Shown piece by piece: positions 1-13,195 of a stretch of DNA of 64,000 bases. Position numbers and translations under genes: made by a program. Within the stretch, counting starts at the first letter, position 1. Each line of letters begins with the position of its first letter. This DNA comes from Kryptolebias marmoratus (Eukaryota; Chordata; Actinopteri; Cyprinodontiformes; Rivulidae), in the NCBI RefSeq assembly GCF_001649575.2, contig NC_051445.1, forward strand, positions 24,497,702 to 24,561,701, read 5' to 3'. Under the pieces are notes generated by a model, which was given only the letters and a program-made list of their open reading frames with translations, had not been told where the DNA came from and did no database searches.

Positions 1-1123
1 GATGAATTTGAGATTTTCATTTGTTGTCATTTGTAATCATCAAAATTAAACGAAATAAACATTTGAAATATATGAGTTTGTATGTAATGTATGAATATAA
101 TATACAAGTTTCACTTTTTAAATGGAATTACTGAAATCAGTCTACTTTTTCATGATATTCTAATTTTATGACCAGCACCTGTATATGTGAGAATGTGTAT
201 AAAGTTACTTTAAAGGCTTGATCAAAATGGCTGTAACTTCATCATTTCTCAACATTAGAAGGCCTTAGTTTAAAACTCTGGTATTATATGTAGTGGGCGG
301 TATATCTTCAAGGAGTACAAGGCCTTTGTATGTCTTCGACTCAGTAAATTCAGTTATTTCAAAGAGTTTTTCAGCATCATGACATTGTTTTTGTTTGTTA
401 GAGTTAGTTCAACTTTTGAGTTTGAAAACTCACTTAAAGATGTCTGAATCTCCCGACTCTTTCTTTTTTTTATCGTTGTCAAGGCAACCTCTTTGACATG
501 TACAGTTGGGAGTTGCATATTTTCTCTTTGTGCTGCACACACACACAGTCTCTCACACACACAAGGGAAACATCCTCCTCTGTAAACCATGTCACAGCCC
601 GCCACGAGCTTTATCATAACTATTTGATTAATCACCATCCTGAAAAAGTACACTGAATCTAAGAGATGAGATAGCTGGGAGTGTCGGGGAGCTGAGTGCC
701 GGTGGTACTAACAGTGCTATCCGGTCCCTCTGTTAATTAACTGGAGCTCTGCACAGCACTAACAAGGGCCCTGCCTTCCTGGAACAGCAGAAATAGGCCT
801 GCCACTCGCTGCTCTCGCCAAGCCAGAGAGCCTGCACTGTCTCACCGAGATTATCTCCACGCGAGACACCTTTCAAATAAGGTTAGCGCACCGCGTGCCT
901 GAAGAACACCATCAGATGGATGCTCACTTGATTTGCTTGCTCACTTTGAAAGTGCTTGGCTTGAACCGTCACTGTTCAGTACGAATCCTTGATGCAATCA
1001 CAGTCCTGGCTGTTTAAGAAAAAAAAAAAAAAAAAGGGACGTGAGTTTGATGTGAAGCAGAACTTCTGGCTCATGTGGATGTCTAAGGCTGATCATTTTG
1101 GATTCTGGTGTGTGTGCTTCTAG
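1..1123 (+). other. zfpm2: zfpm2 intron (3' part), upstream of first visible exon
   Basis: Non-coding sequence ending at the acceptor AG at 1122-1123. I see no upstream zfpm2 exon here. It holds the tail of a family A repeat (about 210-318), a short CA run (538-562), a poly-A run (1019-1035), and otherwise unremarkable unique sequence. The polypyrimidine tract before the acceptor is weak: TG-rich with TGCTTCTAG at the end. Confidence 0.8.
210..318 (+). repeat. family A dispersed repeat, 3' part
   Basis: Contains GATCAAAATGGCTGTAACTT, TCATTTCTCAACATTAGAAG and TTTAAAACTCTGGTATTATA in the same order as the copies ending at 41110 and 46110. Only the tail module is present. See the entry at 45715-46110 for the fullest copy. 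Confidence 0.65.
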
Positions 1124-1248
1124 GGGAGCTGGACGCGTTCCTCAAAGATGGCGAGCGTCGGATCCACAGCCGGCAGCAGCTTCCTGTGGGAACGACGTGG
1201 GGACCCTTCGAAGGGAAGATCGAGATGAGCGCCGACACCACTGCGCTG
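1124..1248 (+). CDS. zfpm2: zfpm2 (FOG2) internal exon, start of PR-like domain
   Basis: Internal coding exon of 125 nt. It begins with two bases completing a glycine codon (upstream intron phase 1), then encodes 41 residues running from [12 protein letters not shown] through [17 protein letters not shown] to SADTTAL. The stretch [13 protein letters not shown] is a close match to vertebrate ZFPM2/FOG2, at the start of its divergent PR (SET-like) domain, and differs more from ZFPM1. The acceptor is TTCTAG and the donor is CTG|GTACGT (phase 0). FOG2 is a nuclear cofactor that binds the N-terminal zinc finger of GATA factors (notably GATA4) and modulates transcription in heart and gonad development; the GATA-binding fingers are encoded downstream of this window. 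The residues after KIE are the least conserved part. I cannot tell whether this is a teleost a or b duplicate. Exon number is not assigned because neither end of the gene is present. Confidence 0.93.
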
Positions 1249-1777
1249 GTACGTCTTTATTCTGTTCAGCCACTGAAAACTTCACGCAGTTAGGTATCAA
1301 CTTTCTAATAGACTGACAAACTTTATGTTTGCAATAAAAGACAAATTAAAGCCACACACTGTTAGGACAAAGCAAATAGGAAAAGAATTAAAGAGGGGGC
1401 TCTCGAGGCACAGTGCAATAAAGGTATGATTGGAAAGGTTGTTTAGAAAGAGATCAGGCTCAGGTAAGCAAATAGGACAAGACTCATTGTTCCAAACAGA
1501 AAGCAATGAAATCTCAGACTCCTAAAAGGCAGCTCTGGAAATTGCTCCGAAGCCATTTGTGTCAGAGATCTACAGTAACATGTGGGCGACAGGAACAGCT
1601 ATGTTGATCTGGAACTCCAAAGTAAAAACATATCTCTCGCTCACTTGGGTTCCTATGCAGTTTTAAAAAGGATGGAATTTGCTTTAAGTATTTTGCAAGT
1701 CTGAGGCCTCCCCTGTCTACACTTTTCTGGATATTTTGCCTGCGTTGGTACCTCTTGTTCACACATAAACTGAAATT

Positions 1778-1812
1778 TAAGAAAGTGTTTTTTTTTTAAA
1801 AACACTTTCTTA
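1778..1812. repeat. perfect 15-bp inverted repeat with 5-nt loop
   Basis: TAAGAAAGTGTTTTT at 1778-1792 is the exact reverse complement of AAAAACACTTTCTTA at 1798-1812, separated by five T. It is AT-rich and may be the relic of a miniature inverted-repeat element or simply a slippage palindrome. No function is implied. Confidence 0.8.
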
Positions 1813-2994
1813 CGTGGCGATTTTGGAAAAGCTCTGTTTTCGATGTCTCAGTGTGGACTGGGAATACAGAGGTTTTCAGAAAGGATAATCTAACAACCTC
1901 ACTTGTGCCTGTCCACTATCACTTTGCACCCTAACAAATATGGAGGTGTTTTTGTTGTATTTTCTTCGTCTGTCTCATTTTGTCCTGATTGGGTCATCGT
2001 TCAGCTTTGATTGTGGTCTGAAAAGATGATTAACCGAGAGGGTGAGGTAAATGATATATAACAGCTATGGTTTTTGAAATTGTTTATCCAAGCTACAATA
2101 TTCTTTTTCTGTAGCTTGATATGTGGTTGATGTAAGCGTTTTCACCACCTAGTGGTGCGGCGGGGGTACATGTTAGTGGTTTTGTAAGAATCATGTGGCT
2201 GGAGAACACATATGTATAAGCAGAGAAAAAACATTGTCTAAGAAACATCCTGAGTGTAGAAGAAAAAGGAAAAAGGAAACAGAGCATGGAGAACATTTGT
2301 TTCCAAATATTTTATCTCATTCAGTTTTCTAAAACATACAAATTTACATTTCTAAAAGAAGTTGCTCAAACAAGCTGATTGTTTTTTATATTTATAACAG
2401 ATCAAATAGGAACATGAGTATAGTTTTTTTCACATTTTAAAACACTTTGTGAAACAAGTAAGGTTTCAATTTGTTTTATATAAACTCATACATTTGTATG
2501 CAACTTGTCAGTCATCTTAGTTCAGCTTATATGCTGCTTTTTGCTCTGCACTCAGATAAAAAACCTAGTTTTAGAAAATTACCCTTATGTTGTACTAAAG
2601 TATCTTTAAACCCTGTAACTAAGAACTTAAAGTTATTACAAAACAGGCAACACTTAGTTTTCTAAAGCATTGCTCCCCTTTTTTCATTTTTTTACAAAAA
2701 GGTTTGTTCTTGGACGTCAAAAATGGCCTGACAATTGACACAAGGCTTGAAATTTGAAACTGTAAAAGTCTGGAGTTCTGAAATGGGAAATGTGTCGGAG
2801 CCTTACAACCAGGTAGGTTAAAAATAATGTGATCATGAAGGGGTTAGGAAGTGAAAGTATAAGGGCGACTAAAAAGGTTGCCCATAATTTAATTGAAGAA
2901 AATCTTTACTATGCAGAGTTTGACTTAACATTTTTAATTTGAGCGCAATACATGTTTGGAGAATTATATATTACATGTTTTAATGAAAATAATG

Positions 2995-3200
2995 GATGCA
3001 CATCTACAAGGGATTCCCTTTTGGTGTGAACTCAATTCAAAATGGCCACCACAGTTTAGGTAAATCTACAGACACTGTGTTATTGAGAGTCATGGTCAAC
3101 ACATAATGCCAGTTCTTACAAATCTTACAAAGTTTGACCAAAATGGCTAATAAGAAAAGTCTGGCATAAAAGGCTAGCAGGCTATGTGCATTCCTTAGGA
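2995..3200 (+). repeat. family A dispersed repeat, diverged copy
   Basis: Shows GCACATCTACAAGG, CTCAATTCAAAATGGCCACC and GTTTGACCAAAATGGC followed by GTCTGGCATAAAAGG in the family A order. It is more diverged than the later copies, with several deletions. Confidence 0.6.
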
Positions 3201-6200
3201 AAAGCATGCAACTCAATTTATTTCAGGATTGAGCCGTATGTTTTGATTGCAGCCTTTTGCAGCCCTGGTAAATTGATTCCAGTTAAGTCTAAAGACCAAA
3301 TTAATGGCAACATCCATGACATCCAAACCTTCTGAGGTGACTCCTGTGGGATCCAAGTGGCTCCCAACATGAGGCTGTGAATCTGTTTCAACTGTTTAAT
3401 CTCCATATTTTACGAAGAAGAAAAAAGCCACATTTTAATTGGTGGATTTAGAGCTCAAGCTGCGTTTCCATTGAATGAAGTCACTGTTCATTATTTCTGT
3501 CGTTAGCCTGCACACAGAAGCTTTATATCTCTTGTTTCCAAGATCCCAGCAGAGGCTGGAGCTGACCTGCTGCTCTGGTGGAGTGACAAGTCCTTCATGG
3601 GTTTGATACTCCATTCTGCATTTGGATTAATTAAGAAATTCCTATTAAAGTCTCATTCATCCTGTTAAGACACATAAGGAAAAGTCCACGAGGATTTCAG
3701 ACCGAGAGGCCGTCCCTTTTATTTTCCTAGATTCCTAAAACGCATAACTTTATTAAATCATTTTCGGAGTGGTTTTGACTGTTTTCTAAGCTCCCCTCAT
3801 GGTTTTGAAGTCATCAGTGGCTTTAAATAACTCAAGCTGTCTTATAGCCATGAAATATGGCTTCTCTCAGAGCAAAGCCAGTTATCCTTGAGTGGGAAAG
3901 TGATTTGACAGAGCAGCACCTCAAGTTGCCTTCCAGAGTAATGTGCTCCATATATTTCCCCAGCAGTGCTCACCCCCAGAAAAGGCATCCTCGGTCAAAC
4001 CTCAACTGCCCATCTGACACATGGAAGAGAATGTTTTCAGCAAATACGGACAAACTCAGGACACTACCTGCTGAATGAGATGCGTAAACCGATTGTTGCT
4101 TCTGGCGAGAATGAAAAGTTCTTAACTAACTGCCCTCTAAAGAATTCATTGCTGCTTTCCACATCTCCCTTTCTTTTCTTTCTTTTTTTTTTTTAAAGAA
4201 TGAGCAGGTGGTGGTCATCACCTGTAATAGGCTGTGGAGGGGTTACAGAATATTCTTAACCTCCCTTGCAATTAAAAGCAGAGAACGAAGCTCTGCCTTT
4301 GAGGATCTCATGTGTGTCTTATTCTCATGAGAGCCTTTTTTAATGCTTTGCTGCTTGCCCTCTTTCACTCCTAAGTTTCATCTCTCAAATGGGGTAGGGG
4401 CTGTTAGCAGCTTCTCACTATCTCTTATTAGAGACTAGGTCAACCCAACTGGCACGTTTTTTTGTACAACCGAGCCTCCGTTTCGGGTTCAGTGTAACTT
4501 TCTTCTCACTTACTTGGATGCTGAATAAGCCAAAAAATGTAACGATCGTTGTAGTTAGTGCATCACACGGGAATCATTTTGTTTGTAGTGGCATAGTTTT
4601 GCTTCTCTCTTCTTTTAATCAAGCCTCTAGTTATCAAGCCGCTGCCTTGTTAAACATGCAGCCCGTTGGCAACATCCCTAATATACTGCAGCATTTATCT
4701 CAGTTATTTCAGTGGGAGGCTAGGGAGTTATTCAAATCTTCACATCGAGACAAGCGCGAAGCCCAATGCCTCACCTGGAGAGGGAAAAGTTGAAATAACA
4801 AACGTGAGTGTGAGAAGAAAGAGGTGGGGAAGAAGAAGCAGAGAGCCTGGCTGTAGTTTTGATGCATGTCAGGGCTGCAGAGCAGGGTCACAAGGTGGTA
4901 GAAAGCATTTGAGGTAGAAATAAAGGCTCATTGCTTCATGGGTCTCTGCCCTCAGTCATTCTTATGAAGTGTGACCTCCACAGACTATTACATCTCCTTT
5001 TACTCTCTTAGATTTTTTTTTGAAACTATAAAGGTGAATGAATTACCCAAAGGCAGTCAGGTATGGAGCAGGAGTGACACCTCCCTCACGCCTGAAACAC
5101 ACGACCCGCTGGTGAGATATTGATATGCCCTCCCTGAAATCAGACATATTTTATCCCTCCATCCAGACACGCCGTTTAAGGTGGGACGTTTTGGAGGTCA
5201 AGCTATTTTTGTCGAGCCGCCAACACGCGGCGCACAGGTCCGTTTCTCGATCCCTGGCGTGACGCCCAGATAGGGACTAAAGTGTAACGACTCCTCAAAG
5301 TGGCTTACAGTAAATAATGAAATTACTGCGAATTTAAGCAGCGTTCGCATTACAGCGGACACGAGGAGCACTTTGGCACATGCAGAGCCATTCGGGAGGA
5401 GAATGTGCTGGGTTGGACTGGTGTCTGGGGAGCAGTGCTGTGCAGGTATAAAGATGGGAAGGTGGGCGGTGGGGTGGTGTGGGGTGGTGGTGGTGGGGGG
5501 TTCCCCAGAGGCAAAAAAAAAAAAAAAGAGAAGAAGGCTGGTGTCCGCTGGGGACACCAGCTGAGAAAGAGCGGCGAGTGGAGCATTTCATGCAGTTGTC
5601 CAGGCAGGCCTTGAAAGAGAGGTGTGAAGCTTGAAAAAGAGAGAGTGAAAAGAGATAGGGAGAGTCAGGCAGAGAGAAATAGCAGGAAAGAAAAAAAAAA
5701 CAGAAGGGAAAGAGCATGACAGGAAATCTGGGCATCTGCAGGACAGAGATAGGGTCACATCTCGACCGTTTATCAAAGAGGAAAGCAGATTTCACAGCTG
5801 ATGGGTTGCCGTGGCAGGTCTGTAGACCCCAGGGGCTCAGCTTGGCATGAGAGACAGCAGTTGTAGTTATTGCTGCTGCAGACCTGTTAACACAAACACA
5901 TTGCACTGTCAGCTCTTATGCCTGACTTCCTTTAGGTTGCTTTACAACATACACTCTTCATCATTCTTGAATGACTTGCAGACTGTATGCATTTTCATCC
6001 AAATATAGAACTAGTTCTTAATCATTTAGATTTTCTTCAAAAAGATAAAATGGATTATTTAATGGGGTTTAAATATACATTAACGTAGGCCCCGTCTATA
6101 CTGGATCACACCCCCACTACAAAGTTAAAAAGTCAGCCAGAACATGGATGGTCTTTGAAGGGTTTTAGCAAAATCTTTAGATGCATATTTAAAACCATGG

Positions 6201-7854
6201 ATGGATGCCCATTTTGAGTGACAGGGTGTGATAAGTCCATGATGGTTTTGGGCATGCACAAAACTTCCATGGCAAGATTGTAGTGGTTTATCATTGTGTT
6301 AGCAGCATATTCATGACATGAAACATTATTGTCATTGAGGATATATGGCAGGACTGACCCCTCTGGCCTAATGCCCAGGGTCTAGACATTAGGTCTATTC
6401 ATCAAGCAGCCCTTGTTCCACTTATGGCTTTTTAAAAAAAATATCTTGGTTCCCCACAAAGCTGCCAAAATTTCAAACTGATTTGTCTTAATAAATGCCA
6501 AAAATATGCAATACATCAGAGCTACTTCCATGCCTTGAGTGTCATAAGAAGATAAAGGTCGATCTTTGGTTAACCATGACAACGGAGAGGGGGGTAAACA
6601 TGTAAGCAGTTATCTGATCGACCCATCCATCCGATGAAACAGATCTAGAAAATTGACAAGTTCCCATTGAATGGACTGAAAAGTATTTTTTGCTCACTTT
6701 GCTAACAGCAGCCAGTGCTTAATAAAAGTCTTCCTGTGGCTGAAGAATACACTGTGAAAAGACCGCACAAGTCAAATCATTCCTCTTATTCTGCAAGTTT
6801 TCCAGAAGGACCAGAAAAATGGGGAGGCAAACTACGAGGGCTGCTACCATCTTTTCACCGGAGTCCAGTAACCATTCGTAACACCGAACAGGAGAGAGCG
6901 TTATGTTAGCATCCCTGCAGGTAGCTTGGGCATGAACCAAACGAAAGGCTAAAAGTGTGAGAGGCAGAATTCTCACTGTCCTTGCTGAATCTGCGGTTGA
7001 TGAAACAGTTTAGGAAATTATTGCCTTTGACTCTCAAACCACCAGTAATTTTTATATACGGCCTACGAGCAACTGAACTTCAGTAGCCCTGGTCTAGGCT
7101 ATGACCATGATCCTGGGAAAGTCATGGAAACAACATGGAGCAGACGTAATACCAGTGGTTCTTTCCATTGTCCTAGCATGGTGCGATCTTCTAGCAAGTA
7201 GCTGCATCCTGTGGTCTGAGAGAGTCGTGCCCAGGCAGACCTTCAGACCGTGGCAAGAGTGCAGGAGAGCATCTTGAAGGCACAGAAAATAGAAGGGGAA
7301 GAACCTGCTTTGCAAGTACTAAGGAATCGACTTCACACACAAGGAAGTTTTTTAAAATTTGCCACCATCCAGCCACGTTCTAACAGCATGTGTAGGTTGT
7401 AGAGAGCATAGCTGGTATATCGTCCTGTGTAAAGTGGGACTAAGCTGAAACAGAAAAACTACATATAAAAAAATAAAAAAAAAACAGAGAGTGAACTGAA
7501 AACTGCACAACTAGCCCAGGCTAGAGCACTCTGTAAAGTGAGGAAAAACAGGAACTAACAGACTATCAGGCAAAAAAATAACAGAGAGAAATAAAAAATG
7601 TTAGACGAAAATAGGTAAAACACCTAAGAGTTGGCTAAGTGCTACTGTTGTTAGCCCTTTTTCCTCCTCCTCTCTGTTCTCTGTCTGACTGATGGAGCTG
7701 CCAGAGTGCCGTCTCATCCCTCACTCCTCTCACTGATCAATCAGACCATTAGAGTCCAATTACAGCCGAAGCCCTGGTGCAGGTGAGCGACGAGCACATT
7801 CAGCCGGCTGCCGACAAACGCCTCCGCCCGGCTTCCTCACACTCTCCAAATTAA

Positions 7855-8460
7855 CACAAATTAATAGTGACACTCAGACATAAATGTCTGCAATCGGGGG
7901 GCTAAATTAACAGTCTGGGTCGAAGCTATTGAGTAGCAGGTGTCTTTAAAAGCAGTAATTACCTGTGTTGGACAGAACCAGGAAGAGAAGGTGGCCTGCG
8001 GTTTGCCTGGAGTAACAGGCCTGGCCCTGGCGAGCCCGGCTCCCATTGTAGGTGTTAATAATTGATTGGGAGGCAAGCTATTAATGAGCAGCAGATTTAG
8101 AGCTGTGTTGTAAATGTGTGTTGATGAGGATGTTGCTCGCTCTTATACAATGCCTTACCAATGCTAATTACCGGGGCTTAGTCAAGGTGCAACTGTAATG
8201 AGTCTGGATTCAATAGAGTTCTGGTTGTTATGTGTTTTGAGGGCCTTTTAGTAGAAATTACACAGTAATTGAAATGCACAAAGCTTGCTTAATTCCAGAT
8301 TAACATCTATCAGGCAGTTGTTGCTCCTTTATCTCGTCCTGTATCTTAATATTACTGTATTAGCTCAACTTACTGAGAGGATCGCTTTGTGATTAAAACA
8401 GATGAACTGTTATAATCACACAGCGACCTTGAAAAAGGGTAATAATTTGAAAACTTGCAG
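7855..8460. promoter_or_regulatory. candidate conserved non-coding element (intronic enhancer-like)
   Basis: About 600 bp of non-repetitive sequence rich in TAAT/ATTA homeodomain-type cores (for example GTTAATAATTGATTGG, GCTATTAATGAGCAG, GCTAATTACCGGGG, AACAGATGAACTG) with no open coding pattern and no simple repeat. The texture is typical of conserved enhancers in introns of developmental regulators. This is judged by eye; conservation has not been tested. Confidence 0.35.
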
Positions 8461-9367
8461 GTTAAAAGAACATATAAAAGTCAATAAGTGCTGTAGGCTA
8501 ATTAGGTATAATAACAGTTCAGTTTGACCACAGTACCCTTGAATCATACATCACAAATGTAAACCGAAGTGGGATTTTATAGTGTGTTTTGTGACCTAAT
8601 GACAAAGAATAATGTTACCTCAGGGAACCAGCAAGCAGCTGAGAAATAATAATTTGAAACAATAGGGGAAAAAGCTCCCTTTTCCCATCAAATTCTTTCA
8701 TTTTTTTTCTTATTTTAAACACAAACCAAGATGTAAATATTTGCCCTTTAAACTAGTGGAGTCCAGTCTCTCTCTCAAACAGAGTCACGAGTTCATGTTT
8801 TGCTAAAATGTGCTAAAAAAATGTAGCGCAGCCTACGAAATACCTGTGTTCGCACACATCCGGCGTGTTTCTGTCTTCATGAAAGCACTTACGTGTGTGT
8901 TTTAGGTCTCGGTGCTTGTGAATGTGCCGGCGTGTGGGAGGGCAAGAGTGCGTCAGTGTGCAGACAGTGTGCTGCTTTTGGCTGTGAACAGAGAGCTTTA
9001 GCTTGTAGACTACAGAGGAGCGAAAATGTCAAGATACTGTCCTAATTTTCACCTGGGACAGAGAAAGAGGCACAAGCTGTCAACTGATGGAGTCTGATTA
9101 TTGTGTAATTTAGTACAAGGGTGAGAATATGGGCCCGGGCAACCAAAAAATGCTTCAGAAATTATTCAGCCCATCACTCAAGCCATTTATCTCACCCCTT
9201 TTTGCCCACCCTCTCCCTCCACTGTGTTTATTGTTAGCTACCCCTAAACTTTAACAAGTGGTGGCAGATTTTTCTGTTTCAGAATTTATATTTTTCTTCT
9301 TGTCATTGCTTCATTAATCAAGAGGAGGCATTCTGAAAAATGTTTTGTTTTGGAGGCTGCAATCTAT

Positions 9368-9388
9368 TTTGTGTGTGTGTGTGTGTTG
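9368..9388. repeat. (GT)n microsatellite
   Basis: Uninterrupted GT dinucleotide run of about 8 units. Confidence 0.9.
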
Positions 9389-9593
9389 TAGTTAATCTGC
9401 GCCCGTGGCAGGTTTCCCCTCCGAAACGCAGCGCTAAGCAGCGGTATCGCAGGCCTATTGTTGTAGCCTCTGTCATAGCAAGGAGAGCCTGATGCAGGCC
9501 TGGGCTCGCCTGATAAGGAAAAGAGGATTCAACATGGCTGGAAAGGAGAATCAGTGGGACTTGAGAGTGGAGTACGGATGGGGCAGATGCGCT

Positions 9594-9720
9594 CACACAC
9601 ACACATGCAAACACACACACAGAGTACATACGGAGACAGACAAACATTCGGGGAGATGCACGCGTCTTCTACACACATACAGTCACACATGAGCTGACAC
9701 ACACTCGCACGCAAACACAA
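9594..9720. repeat. interrupted CA-rich microsatellite
   Basis: Several short CA runs (9594-9604, 9611-9621 and others) separated by unique bases, followed by CACACTCGCACGCAAACACA. It explains the His/Thr-rich and Cys/Val-rich open frames in this stretch, which are not genes. Confidence 0.85.
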
Positions 9721-10339
9721 ATCATAACCCATCATCACACTGGCACATGCCCAGGCAATTATTTACAGTAACATCCAATTACATATGCAAGAAGGCACCC
9801 CAGGATAGGACCTCTCTGTAGCATAGCAGCTAAATCACACACACACAAATACACAACATCAAATATGCATGCACACAAACAAACAAACCATTAAACTTAA
9901 AAAAAGAGATAAAAAGAGCTGAGGTAGAAACCTTTTCATTTATGTTTGTATTTAAAGTTGTTCTTTGCTTTTCATCTGAAAGTCCCTCTCTGTCTTGGTA
10001 ATGGTTTGAAAAGAAGAAGAAAAAAAAAAAAGCTCAACATTATCAGAACTAACAGGATTTGAATTTCTGTGTTGGACACACAAATAATTTTGGCACGAGG
10101 AATGTGGCTTCATCTAATGAAATAATGGACCCAAATTTTAGGCGGAGAACCAATTTATGATTGCATGCATCAATTATTTCTTGGGTTTAAACCAATATCA
10201 GAGCTGGGGTCTCTTCAGATGGATAAAATGGTAATTAGCTGGCCTGCTTCTCCTCACTCAGTGTCATCTATATATTTAATCGATGGCATTATGAATGCTT
10301 TTTCTGACTTTAGACGAAAAGGAGGAGACATGATGTTTC

Positions 10340-10497
10340 TTTGCTTTTAACCTGTTTTATTGTGTTTGTTGCTTTTATGGGTGGCTTTTGCATTTTTATT
10401 GATTTTTTTAAAGCTTTTTCTGTTTGTTTTTTAGCCTCCTTGTGAAGCACTGTTGTTTTTCACTGTGCTATATAAATAAAGTTGACATTGACATTGA
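10340..10497 (+). mobile_element. LINE-like 3' end with TTGACA tail
   Basis: T-rich segment leading to CCTTGTGAAGCACTGTTG, then TGTGCTATATAAATAAAG and a tail of TTGACA repeats (about 10482-10497). The combination of a 'GTAAAGCACTTTG...TATAAATAAAGTTGA' ending and a short-unit repeat tail is characteristic of L2/CR1-like LINE 3' ends in fish. No reverse transcriptase sequence remains. The left boundary is uncertain. Confidence 0.6.
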
Positions 10498-11296
10498 CAT
10501 CCAAGCACATTTGATTGAAGTAGCCATTTAAATTTGGGCTTTTGAATGCAAACCAGCACTGATGTGTGTTTGAGTCAGATGTATTTATGTTTTTTTTTTT
10601 TTTCCCAAGCCTGAGCTTTCAAAGTTTTTGTGCGCCTAGCTGGAAGTCATCGCTGCCCACAGTGCCACACATTACCCATGAGACACCCAGCCAGGCATCT
10701 CCAGTCAGACCTGTAATGGCCACAGCTGAGCTCCACTGTTTGAGAGATAAAACATGGTTGACTTGATCTACAAGTGAACCTGACATTTTGCTGTCCTTAC
10801 ATCACAACACAACTACCCAAACTGATATGGCAGGTCCCCTGATAAGCAGAGCAGGACTCACTGATTTGCTTTGTGTTCATTTTACAGTAATGGCTGCTTG
10901 GTTTCCTCCAACAGGCCCAGGATGCAGTGACTTCATCCAAACACAAACACAAAGGAAGTGATCGTTTGCGCCAAAATTCACTGCAGGTTTTGGCTTTTGC
11001 TGTAAAAACAATATACAAACAATGTACTTTGTGAACTGTAAATGTGGCATTTTCATATTTGAACATGATTACAGGAAATGCTCCTGAAGTGTAAAAACTG
11101 AATGGAATGATATTGGTATTGTGTTGTGGCAGTATTGCTGTAAGACATGACAGTAACAACAGTAATCCTTCAGAAAATGGTTATCAATGATCCAATAATG
11201 AGCAAAAATATTTTGATCCCTATAGCTAAACTACAACATGCTGCAAATGACTCTCTGAAAAATGTGATTTATTTAAAAAAGAGAGAAAACTTTACT

Positions 11297-11343
11297 CTAC
11301 TATACTATACTATACTATACTATACTATACTATACTATACTAT
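11297..11343. repeat. (ACTAT)n pentanucleotide microsatellite, first array
   Basis: About nine tandem copies of TATAC with no interruption. The same unit forms a second array at 11596-11634. Confidence 0.95.
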
Positions 11344-11595
11344 GACACACAACACTACACAATGGTACACTGAAGTGGACAAACGATGCTAATAAACATA
11401 AAACAAAGATAAAGTCACAAGACCAACAGCCTGAAGAAATGATAAAGCGGTTTTTTTGTAATTTATTTATAACTGCTGTTTTTATGAATTAACACTTATG
11501 GAAAAATGTGCTATTAGAATTCCCTTAAAATTTTTATTTGCTTTTTGGAATTTATCTTAAGATCCTTCACTTTACAACCCACAGCGCTATTCTGT

Positions 11596-11634
11596 ATACC
11601 TATACTATACTATACTATACTATACTATACTATA
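11596..11634. repeat. (ACTAT)n pentanucleotide microsatellite, second array
   Basis: About six or seven copies of TATAC ending TATAGACA. Same unit and same orientation as the array at 11297-11343, about 250 bp away, with unrelated AT-rich sequence between them. Confidence 0.95.
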
Positions 11635-13035
11635 GACATTCTTAATTGTGTAATTTTTGATGCAGACTATTTTAAAAGCTCAAATGCCTTCATTCAGTTA
11701 TTTGTGTTTTTGCTTTCCAGAACCACAAATATAGTGGAGGATGACATACATTGTTTTTAGAGGTTTTTAACTTATTAACTTCAAGTGTTTTCAAACTGCA
11801 GGAGCCCATCTCATAGTCCGACACTTCATTTGAGGAAGTTTCCTTTTTTTGTGTGTGTTGTGTTTTTGTTGCTTAGTTTTTCTGCTTCCTGTACTTTGGC
11901 CATTTGTAGTCCTTATATCTACGTTTATTAGGGTGTTTTTAGCTCCTGCAGGTGCTTTTTCTGCTGTCTTCTAGAGGCCGTTCAGTAATAGCAAAGTGCC
12001 ACCCTGAAGAGATTTATGATTACATTCTTATGATTTAAACATGTTAAAAACACTCACAAACCACTTGCCATAAAAATTAACATTCACAAACAGGCATTCT
12101 GTTTGGAACCCCAAAAGTTATGCCCTACCAAATATTGTTTTAAGAAATTGGAGTTTTATAAGTTGAAATGTTTGTTGTTGGAAAATTTGGGCGATGCTTC
12201 TTTTTCCTTCGATCTAATTAGCTGTAAAAGAGCCAACAAGTAAACAAAGCTTAGATTCAGTCTTTACAGATTCCTGGTCTTTTAGGAAACAATCGTCAAG
12301 CTGAGAAGTCCCTGGTTTCACACGTAGCGCCTTGTTTTACAGCACGCAATATGTCTTCCCAAATGAACGGTTACCAACACTTCTACACACAGCAGACCTC
12401 AAACTGCAGCAAAGATGGGGGGGGGGGACAAAAATAAAGAAAAGAGAAACAAAGTTGAGTGGTGCCAGCTGCTTTGCCATCTGTCACTGTCATGACTGAG
12501 ATTTGGGATACTTTGTTGAAACAAGTTTCGTGAGAAGTGCTGGAGGTAATTCTCCTTGTTATTATTTGCAAGCCCCTGATGGTGTTCTTGGTGTTCCAGA
12601 ACAAAGTGAGTTCTGAAAGGGTTTGATGGAAGTGTGTGAAGACCGAACAGTCCCTCTAACTGGTGTGATTGTAGAAATAAACTGTTCTTATCTCTTTTTA
12701 TGAAAGTTTGAGCTTTTTGTTAGAAAGGGAAGATAAGACTCTAAAACTTCTTGAAACTTCAGTGTTTTTTTTTATATTAAAGTGCTTTCTGCAGATCATT
12801 ATTAGAAGTTCAGTGGTATTTTCCTTTTTACTTTGTGTGACAGTAGCCAAGAGGGAAGTGGCAAACCATAAAAGGACCTTTTATACTGCAAGGAACCACT
12901 TCAGTTTTTGTAACCATTTTGCCTTTTTATTGCCCATTGCCCTGAAAGATAGGCGATTGTGGAACTGCTTGTGCGTATGCCTTTATTTGTTTGACTGCCT
13001 CATGAACCACGAGACAGATTCTCTTAAAATGTAAT

Positions 13036-13195
13036 CATTAGACCTACATCTACAACTGGTTACCATTTGGAGCCAACCTGGTTCAAGATGGCTACCACAA
13101 CTATTTGACCTTACAAAACACAAAAATGGCTATAACTGAGTCATTTTTACAGATACTGAGCTAAAATTGGGTGTGGCAAAGCTACTTTGATTTTG
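13036..13195 (+). repeat. family A dispersed repeat, central part
   Basis: Contains CTACATCTACAACTGGTTAC, GTTCAAGATGGCTACCACAA, AAAAATGGCTATAACTGAGT and ACAGATACTGAGCTAAAATT in the family order. The downstream tail module is absent. Confidence 0.7.

Noticed and set aside
5334..5906. 190-residue open frame on the minus strand
   Set aside because: Low-complexity His/Pro/Phe/Ser translation of CACC and TTTC tracts, with overlapping frames on the other strand and no domain; inside a zfpm2 intron.
9594..9740. Short tandem CA units as a CRISPR-like array
   Set aside because: Plain vertebrate CA microsatellite; no fixed repeat-spacer pattern.
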